11,681 nt of DNA from Firmicutes bacterium UBA6418 (GTDB lineage: Bacteria; Bacillota; Clostridia; Peptostreptococcales; Anaerovoracaceae), in assembly GCA_002439735.1 (NCBI GenBank), contig DJPG01000069.1:1-11681 (forward strand), read 5' to 3'. Within the stretch, counting starts at the first letter, position 1. Every line of letters begins with the position of its first letter. The notes beneath the pieces were generated by a model that searched no databases, was not told where the DNA came from, and was given only the letters and a program-made list of their open reading frames with translations. Positions 7,305 to 11,681 of the stretch are shown here, in pieces. A program made the translations under genes and the position numbers.

Positions 7305-7757
7305 TTACTTTTGCTGATAAAACGGACAGACCGCACAGGCCGGATCCTGCGCGCGTTTTTCTTCATCGCAGTATAGCGGCTTCAGGATCAGATTTGGCCG
7401 AATCTGATCACCGGACAGGGACTTCAGAGCCGCAATCTCGCACAGGGTGCCGACGAATTCAGTATGCTGACCGGTCTTGACGCCGCGCATGGTTTCGCGG
7501 TACAGCTTTGGCATATCCCGCTGTGCGAAAGCCGGATCGTATTCATAAAATTCTTCAAATACCGGCAGTTCCACCGGATTGTACAGCGGACAAAACAGCA
7601 TGCAGGCGTTGCACTTGCTGCACCCGTTTTCGTCCACCAGCGGCAGGGACTTCGTTCTGCCCTCTTCCGGTTCCTGCATCTTGACACAAACATATTTACA
7701 GCCCACAACGCAGGCGGCACAGCCGTTGCAATGCGGGATTCGTTCTTTTAACTGCAT
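7305..7757 (-). CDS. Ferredoxin-like 2[4Fe-4S] protein
   Basis: 150 aa from the ATG at 7757, chosen because TGGAGG lies 6 nt upstream; the frame is open to 7877, but those codons are read from a terminator region and have no ribosome binding site. Two clusters of four Cys are clear: Cys10, 13, 16, 20 and Cys45, 48, 51, 55, the second followed by Pro as in classical bacterial ferredoxins. The first lacks that Pro. A further trio near the end, Cys130, 141 and 144, may hold another metal site. About 75 residues between the second cluster and this trio are not typical of a plain ferredoxin. It is a soluble electron carrier or Fe-S adaptor, coupled to the dynamin gene downstream; the partner enzyme is not evident. 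Confidence 0.82.
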   Translation of the reverse strand: MQLKERIPHCNGCAACVVGCKYVCVKMQEPEEGRTKSLPLVDENGCSKCNACMLFCPLYNPVELPVFEEFYEYDPAFAQRDMPKLYRETMRGVKTGQHTEFVGTLCEIAALKSLSGDQIRPNLILKPLYCDEEKRAQDPACAVCPFYQQK

Positions 7758-7842
7758 ATTCAGCCTCCATATTCCGCCCCGGGAAAATCCATGCACCCGG
7801 CCTGTTTCACAAGGTTCGGCGTTTGCGGTTTTCGCAGGGGAT

Positions 7843-7894
7843 AAAAAATAACAGTGCGCCGCTTTCGCGAAACGCAAAAGGGCAACACTGTTAT
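7843..7894 (-). terminator. Terminator hairpin after the P-type ATPase gene
   Basis: On the minus strand ATAACAGTG (7894-7886) pairs with CACTGTTAT (7856-7848), with further imperfect pairing inside, and is followed by a T-run (A-run at 7843-7848 on plus). It starts about 33 nt after the ATPase stop. It separates the ATPase transcript from the ferredoxin-dynamin pair, but may be read through. Confidence 0.8.
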
Positions 7895-7921
7895 CATACT
7901 ATATTTTTGCCAAACATTCAA
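7893..7921 (-). promoter_or_regulatory. Possible promoter of the ferredoxin-dynamin pair, placed just before the terminator
   Basis: TTGAAT (7921-7916), 17-bp spacer, TATGAT (7898-7893) on the minus strand. The -35 begins 6 nt after the ATPase stop codon. The predicted start falls at the edge of the terminator stem, so a transcript from here would begin with that hairpin, giving an attenuator-like leader of about 130 nt before the ferredoxin ATG. I found no better promoter between the hairpin and 7757. Confidence 0.4.
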
Positions 7922-7926
7922 GATAT

Positions 7927-10038
7927 TCAGTTGATCTGTTTTTCCGTTTCGTCCAGAAGATCTGTCATACTCTTGAGTGCAATACTCAGCGTGGACATGT
8001 TGTGCAAAAGCGCCGAGGTGGTCGGCTGGATCAAGCCAGCGACTCCACTCAGGATCAGCAGCAGATTGAAGCTGACGATCACGCGGTAGTTTCGATGAAT
8101 CCTCTGCATCAGGGCAGTTGCCAGGCGGCGGAGAATAACCAGCTCAAACAGATTTTCCGAAGAAATCGTGATATCCGCGATCTCGCGCGCGATCGCCGCG
8201 CCGGAGTTGATGGCAATACCCGCGTCGGCTTCCGAAAGTGCCGGAGAGTCGTTGACGCCATCTCCGACCATGATGACGCAGTGTCCGGCTTTTCGCTGCT
8301 GCCGGATGAATGCTGCCTTGTCTTCCGGCAGAACCTCCGCATAGAATTGATCGACACCGACCTCCCTCGCGATGGCGGCCGCTGTATGGCGGTTGTCGCC
8401 GGTCATCATGACCACATTTTGGATCCCGCAGGCATGCAAGGCTTTCACCGCCTCTGCAGCTTCCTCCCGCAGTGGATCGGAAATGCAGATCACAGCCGAC
8501 AAAACGCCGGAGATTGCCAGATATAGATAAGAATGTTCTCCCGAAAGCGCGTCGATTTTCCAACGCTCTTCCTCCGGAACGGAGCAACCCTCATCCTCGA
8601 AGACGAAGTGCTCGCTGCCGATGACGACCTTCTGCCCTTCTACCGTACTCTGGATTCCATGCGCCACCACATACTCCACCTTGGAGTGATATTCTTCATG
8701 GGAAAGTCCTCTTGCCTTGGCTTCCTGTACAACAGCATTGGCCATCGAATGTGGATAATGCTCTTCCAGGCAGGCTGCCAGACGCAGCATTTCGTCCTTG
8801 GATCTGCCGCCGAATGGGATGATGTCTTCCACCTTCGGTGTCGCGTAGGTCAACGTTCCTGTCTTGTCAAAGACAATGGTGTCCGCCTTGGAAACCGCCT
8901 CTAGGAACTTCCCGCCTTTCACGGAAATATCGCTGTCACTGCATTCACGCATAGCCGAAAGCACCGCGATCGGCATGGAAAGCTTCAGCGCGCACGAAAA
9001 ATCGACCATCAGAACCGCCAACGTCTTCGTCACATTGCGTGTCAAAAGATAGGTCAGAGCTGTGCCGCCTAATGTGTACGGTGCCAGTTTGTCTGCAAGG
9101 TTTGACGCTTTGTTTTCGGTTTCGGATTTTAATTTTTCCGATTCTTCGATCATATGGATAATGCGATCATAGCGTCCGCTTCCGGAAGACTTTTCTACGG
9201 CAATCACGCCCTGTCCTTCTTCGACAACCGTACCGGCATAGACCAAACTTCCGCATTCTTTTTTAACCGGAATGGATTCACCTGTCATTGAGGCTTGATT
9301 GACCATCATTTCGCCAGAAACTACTTTGCCGTCGAGCGGGATCAAATTGCTCATGCGAATCACGACCTGATCACCAACTTGAACCTCATGAAGCGGTGTC
9401 AAAACCTCATGATCACCCTCTTTTACCCAGACCTTGTCAACATTCAGCGACATGGCACCGGCCAGATCCGCAACAGACTTCTTATGCGTCCATTCCTCGA
9501 GAATCTCACCGATCCGCAGCATAAACATGACGGAGGATGCCGTGTTCACATTGCCCTGTAGCATGGAAACAGTGATCGCCGTCGCATCTAAGACCTCGAC
9601 GGTAAGTTTTCCATGAAGCAGGGACGCAAGACCTTTTTTGATGTATCCGACGGAGCGCCAGATCGCGATTCCTGTGCGCAGCGGTACCGGAAACAGCAGC
9701 TTGGAAACGCAGCGTTTCGCGACAGTGAATACCAGTTTGTCCTCAAATTCTCGGTTCAGTGCCCGTGAGGTGTGCTCCGGCACCAGATCCAGCTGTGCTG
9801 CGGTCGCAAACTGAAAGGATGCAAAGGCCGCGAGCAGAAGCTCTCGTTCGCTACCTTCATAGAGAATGACCGCATCGCAGGTTCGATCGTAAACCTTCAC
9901 TTCCTTGACCGGCTGCAGGCTGCGCAGATAATATTCCAGTACATCTGCATCGCTGAGCGTCATGCGGCCGCAGCACAGATGTACCCGCATTCTCTGCATG
10001 CCATTGAGTCTGCATTCATGCAAGATCTTACATTTCAT
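7927..10038 (-). CDS. fezB: P1B-type metal ATPase, ferrosome FezB-like
   Basis: 703 aa from the ATG at 10038, preceded by GAAGG; an ATG at 10173 in the same frame lies inside the upstream gene and is less likely. P-type ATPase landmarks: TGES at 252-255, the phosphorylated Asp391 in DKTGT, GDGVND at 592-597, and a PHS motif in the nucleotide-binding domain. The membrane motif is S348-C349-A350, not CPC, SPC or CPH. As I recall, this SCA motif defines the P1B-6 subgroup, to which FezB of ferrosomes belongs. The N-terminus has a possible ferredoxin-like fold but no CxxC metal site. Expected role: pumping iron into a membrane-bound compartment. It overlaps the upstream small gene by 11 nt, so the two are co-translated. 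Family is certain; the metal and the fez assignment are inferred. Confidence 0.85.
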   Translation of the reverse strand: MKCKILHECRLNGMQRMRVHLCCGRMTLSDADVLEYYLRSLQPVKEVKVYDRTCDAVILYEGSERELLLAAFASFQFATAAQLDLVPEHTSRALNREFEDKLVFTVAKRCVSKLLFPVPLRTGIAIWRSVGYIKKGLASLLHGKLTVEVLDATAITVSMLQGNVNTASSVMFMLRIGEILEEWTHKKSVADLAGAMSLNVDKVWVKEGDHEVLTPLHEVQVGDQVVIRMSNLIPLDGKVVSGEMMVNQASMTGESIPVKKECGSLVYAGTVVEEGQGVIAVEKSSGSGRYDRIIHMIEESEKLKSETENKASNLADKLAPYTLGGTALTYLLTRNVTKTLAVLMVDFSCALKLSMPIAVLSAMRECSDSDISVKGGKFLEAVSKADTIVFDKTGTLTYATPKVEDIIPFGGRSKDEMLRLAACLEEHYPHSMANAVVQEAKARGLSHEEYHSKVEYVVAHGIQSTVEGQKVVIGSEHFVFEDEGCSVPEEERWKIDALSGEHSYLYLAISGVLSAVICISDPLREEAAEAVKALHACGIQNVVMMTGDNRHTAAAIAREVGVDQFYAEVLPEDKAAFIRQQRKAGHCVIMVGDGVNDSPALSEADAGIAINSGAAIAREIADITISSENLFELVILRRLATALMQRIHRNYRVIVSFNLLLILSGVAGLIQPTTSALLHNMSTLSIALKSMTDLLDETEKQIN

Positions 10039-10363
10039 TGCAATCGCCTTCTGTTTTTTCAGACTCGCAGCAGGTGCAGGTAGCATCCTCCTTGCCACAG
10101 TCTTCCACCACTGCTGCAGCTGCTTCTTCTGCGCGTACTTCATTGATAGCCTTTGCGTCCGCCAGAATATCATCTGCGTTTTCTTTTACGTTGGTCGCTG
10201 TCTTCATGACAGTTTCCTTTGCGCGCAGAACTGCCGCTGTGGTATGGGTATATACCTTTTTAGCATCGTCGCTGCCTAAAATTTTAAGGCCTGCCGTTCC
10301 AAAGAGAACGCCGCCTGCAAATAAACCTACTTTGTCCCATTTTACGTCTTTCAACTTCTTCAT
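10028..10363 (-). CDS. fezA: Small Gly-rich membrane protein with Cys-rich tail (DUF6110-like, FezA candidate)
   Basis: 111 aa. After a basic start, residues 12-30 form one hydrophobic segment packed with Gly (G13, G17, G18, G22, G25), with overlapping GxxxG spacings that favour helix packing in membranes. Residues 31-85 are charged and helical. The C-terminal tail is acidic and holds five Cys (89, 96, 98, 99, 108), a likely metal-binding end. From memory this resembles the small DUF6110 proteins found next to P1B ATPases in Firmicutes, and its place before an SCA-type ATPase fits FezA, which is needed for ferrosome formation. AGGAGG lies 8 nt before the ATG, and a perfect promoter sits upstream. 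The gene symbol rests on context and the membrane motif, not on a homology search. Confidence 0.65.
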   Translation of the reverse strand: MKKLKDVKWDKVGLFAGGVLFGTAGLKILGSDDAKKVYTHTTAAVLRAKETVMKTATNVKENADDILADAKAINEVRAEEAAAAVVEDCGKEDATCTCCESEKTEGDCNEM

Positions 10364-10396
10364 GGTGTATACCTCCTGTTTTTCTTGTATCTTTTG

Positions 10397-10414
10397 AACA
10401 TAAATATTATAGTT
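10397..10414. promoter_or_regulatory. Imperfect inverted repeat over the -10 box of the fez-like operon
   Basis: AAC...AATATT...GTT is dyad-symmetric across 18 bp (about two thirds of positions match) and covers the -10 box, a good place for a repressor. It does not look like the classical Fur box. A second short dyad, CTTGTCAAG at 10427-10435, lies on the -35 box. Confidence 0.35.
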
Positions 10415-10434
10415 AGTCTCCGCTTACTTGTCAA
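10406..10434 (-). promoter_or_regulatory. Consensus sigma-A promoter of the fezA-fezB-like operon
   Basis: Minus strand TTGACA (10434-10429), 17-bp spacer, TATAAT (10411-10406): both hexamers are perfect. The leader to the ATG at 10363 is about 36 nt and includes AGGAGG at 10377-10372. Such a strong promoter on a metal ATPase operon suggests it is held in check by a repressor. Confidence 0.88.
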
Positions 10435-10440
10435 GCGTTC

Positions 10441-10749
10441 ACTCTGGTTTTCAGCAGATCTTCAAAAACTTACAGTTTCCGAAATCTTGCGCGTTCGTCC
10501 ACAGGAACCGCAATGTTTTTTGTTATAAATCACATTTTTGAAATTCGCACGTACTGTCAGACCAACCATGTGCGGCAGAAACGAATGTGCATTACATCTT
10601 TTTGTACAAAACAGTCGGAAATGATCGGTACAAAAATTCAAAGGAAAAGAATGGATGAGCTTTTCAATGTCGCATGCCGACAAAGGCTACAAGTCCAACT
10701 TTTTTTATTGAAAGTGTATGCCGTCAAAACCTGCAGACATATTTTTTTG
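10441..10749. other. Gene-poor AT-rich spacer
   Basis: This stretch is more AT-rich than its neighbours and holds no convincing gene. The open frame 10683-10462 on minus begins with TTG and has no ribosome binding site; the frame 10513-10806 on plus has an AGGA upstream but runs through the terminator at 10750-10792 and reads as random Cys/Lys-rich sequence. It contains a perfect palindrome TTTTGTACAAAA (10600-10611) with a direct half-copy GTACAAAA at 10628-10635. It could be a decayed gene or a regulatory spacer. Confidence 0.4.
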
Positions 10750-10792
10750 AAAAAAACGTGCTGCAAACCACCACAATGGCATTTGCAACACG
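10750..10792 (-). terminator. Strong rho-independent terminator in the spacer
   Basis: On minus, CGTGTTGCAAA (10792-10782) pairs with TTTGCAGCACG (10767-10757), one G-U pair in eleven; the inner part pairs again (TGCCA with TGGTG around TTG), giving a nearly complete hairpin. Seven T follow (10756-10750). It lies about 45 nt after the lipoprotein stop and probably ends that transcript. Confidence 0.85.
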
Positions 10793-10805
10793 CCGAATCC
10801 TTATA

Positions 10806-10837
10806 AAAATAAATGTGTGCGCAGCGAACGGTTCGCT
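10806..10837 (-). terminator. Short hairpin at the stop codon of the lipoprotein gene
   Basis: AGCGAAC/GTTCGCT (10837-10823) is a perfect dyad that includes the stop codon, followed by an interrupted T-rich tract at 10815-10806. It may help termination upstream of the stronger hairpin. Confidence 0.4.
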
Positions 10838-11498
10838 ATGGCTGATAATTTCTTACGATCTCTGTGATCTGTCTGTTCTCAACGGTCACGGTCGTGTTGT
10901 TGACCTCAAAGCCGTAAGAATTCGCGTCATCTTCCAGAATCTTCCGAAACGCTTCCGCGTTATATTCTTGATCCGGATGGTCAAGATCGGAATTGTCGAT
11001 AAAGACAAACGTTGCCGCGAGCGGCAGGCTTGCGGTTCCGAGATTCGCATAGGTGTGCGCATCATCCATACCCTCGACATAATAGACGCCGCCATCATCA
11101 TCGGTCGCGAAGTCGATGCCGCCCTGCTCCTCACCGCCGTTGACGGATATGATACCGTTTTGATTCTGCTCTACGTTCTCAACTGCATATTCTTTTCCGC
11201 CAGCAACGATCGTGTCGCCGGCTTTGAGCGTCGTGATAGCAACGGCGTCAAACAGTTCCTCTTCGTAGCCGGTTACTTTCAGCGCCAAATCACCGTTCTG
11301 CTCTGTCAGATCGACTGCCGAAAACGATGCCGGAAAGGTTTCATCCGTCATGGTTTCCATTGTGATTCCGGATAGCATCGGTTCTACACGCTGTGCTTCC
11401 TTCTGCGCTTGCTTCCCATCGTTTCCGCATCCGGCCAGCAGCAGCATCATCATCACACAAAATATCAATGCGATCATCCGGTTTTTTTTCTTTTCCAT
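10836..11498 (-). CDS. Uncharacterised lipoprotein
   Basis: 220 aa. A basic start (MEKKKNR), a hydrophobic stretch 8-23 and the lipobox L21-A-G-C24 predict a lipidated surface protein. The mature part is acidic, has no membrane span and no Cys beyond the lipidated one, and I do not recognise its family. The region about 60-120 shows short beta-like segments ending in Gly/Asn turns (for example GYEEELFDAV, then AGGKEYAVENV), followed by an Asp/Gly-rich DDDGG stretch near 140 that might bind a cation. AAAGGAG about 8 nt before the ATG fixes the start. It is a single-gene unit: it has its own promoter upstream and terminators downstream. The initiator tRNA gene upstream is transcribed separately. 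Confidence 0.85.
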   Translation of the reverse strand: MEKKKNRMIALIFCVMMMLLLAGCGNDGKQAQKEAQRVEPMLSGITMETMTDETFPASFSAVDLTEQNGDLALKVTGYEEELFDAVAITTLKAGDTIVAGGKEYAVENVEQNQNGIISVNGGEEQGGIDFATDDDGGVYYVEGMDDAHTYANLGTASLPLAATFVFIDNSDLDHPDQEYNAEAFRKILEDDANSYGFEVNNTTVTVENRQITEIVRNYQP

Positions 11499-11533
11499 AA
11501 GCTCTCTCCTTTCTTTCCCCTGTAGATGTTCCT

Positions 11534-11562
11534 ATTTTAACACTTTCGAAAACGGAATACAA
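11534..11562 (-). promoter_or_regulatory. Promoter of the uncharacterised lipoprotein gene
   Basis: On minus TTGTAT (11562-11557), 17-bp spacer, TAAAAT (11539-11534). The -35 is poor, but a TG one base before the -10 makes it an extended -10 promoter. The start would be about 30 nt before the ATG at 11498. Confidence 0.6.
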
Positions 11563-11576
11563 GAAGAAAACACAAG

Positions 11577-11614
11577 AAAAAACGCCGCAAACGATCTCTC
11601 CAATCATTCACAGC
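11577..11614 (-). terminator. Terminator of the initiator tRNA transcript
   Basis: On minus GCTGTGAATGAT (11614-11603) pairs with ATCGTTTGCGGC (11595-11584) over 12 positions, several as G-U, and is followed by GTTTTTT (11583-11577). It begins 12 nt after the tRNA CCA end. Confidence 0.75.
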
Positions 11615-11625
11615 GCGTATAATCA

Positions 11626-11681
11626 TGGTTGCGGGGGCCGGATTTGAACCAACGACCTCCGGGTTATGAGCCCGACGAGCT
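11626..11681 (-). tRNA. tRNA-fMet (initiator, anticodon CAT), 5' part outside the window
   Basis: Read on minus, the visible 56 nt hold the end of the D arm, the anticodon arm with loop CTCATAA (anticodon CAT), the T arm with GGTTCAAATCC, the acceptor 3' strand and an encoded CCA at 11628-11626. Two initiator hallmarks are present: three G-C pairs (GGG/CCC) flanking the anticodon loop, and A72 in GCAACCA, which in initiators cannot pair with base 1. The first about 20 nt lie beyond position 11681, so the C1-A72 mismatch itself cannot be checked. Confidence 0.95.

Noticed and set aside
6429..7376. Open frame of 315 codons on plus, opposite the dynamin gene
   Set aside because: It mirrors the GTPase gene, is rich in Asp/Arg/His as antisense frames are, and crosses the ferredoxin-dynamin junction.
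7758..7877. N-terminal extension of the ferredoxin up to the ATG at 7877
   Set aside because: It runs through the terminator stem and lacks a ribosome binding site, while GGAGG precedes the ATG at 7757.
10039..10173. N-terminal extension of the P-type ATPase up to the ATG at 10173
   Set aside because: These codons overlap the small upstream gene, the sequence is unlike an ATPase N-terminus, and the ATG at 10038 gives the normal overlap arrangement.
10462..10683. Open frame of 73 codons on minus in the spacer, with two Cys pairs, considered as a small metal regulator such as FezX
   Set aside because: It starts with TTG, lacks a ribosome binding site, and shows no helix-turn-helix or known fold. 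Kept only as possible gene remains.
10513..10806. Open frame of 97 codons on plus with AGGA before the ATG
   Set aside because: It reads straight through the strong terminator hairpin and its composition looks random, so it is unlikely to be a gene.

Overview
The window looks like a chromosomal piece of a low-to-mid GC Firmicute, most likely an anaerobic gut Clostridium relative. This rests on strong AGGAGG-type ribosome binding sites, near-consensus sigma-A promoters with 17-bp spacing, clostridial-type ECF sigma, dynamin, ferredoxin and P-type ATPase proteins, and lipoproteins with Gram-positive style lipoboxes. No phage, insertion sequence or CRISPR array is visible. The genus cannot be read from the sequence.

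Left part (1-2439, minus strand): an ECF sigma factor is followed, with a 4-nt ATGA overlap, by a membrane-anchored serpin that has a short basic cytoplasmic N-terminus where an anti-sigma protein is normally encoded. A lipoprotein gene begins further downstream and runs off the left edge. Divergent from the sigma gene is a PlsC-type acyltransferase carrying a zinc ribbon (2540-3817), then a Na+/phosphate cotransporter with a PhoU-like tail (3968-5779), which ends at a good bidirectional terminator.

Middle part (5916-10434, minus strand): transcription starts at a perfect TTGACA-17-TATAAT promoter. It runs through a small Gly-rich membrane protein with a Cys-rich tail and an overlapping P1B-type ATPase with an S-C-A membrane motif and no CxxC metal-binding domain. 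This pair matches what is known of fezA/fezB, the ferrosome (iron storage organelle) genes. After a terminator-like hairpin come a double-cluster ferredoxin and a dynamin-family GTPase, translationally coupled and both Cys-rich at the N-terminus. The four-gene block suggests iron handling plus membrane remodelling; the link between the two pairs is my inference.

Right part (10441-11681): a gene-poor AT-rich spacer with a strong hairpin terminator, an unrecognised lipoprotein gene (10836-11498, minus) with its own promoter, and the 3' part of an initiator tRNA-fMet with its terminator at the window edge.
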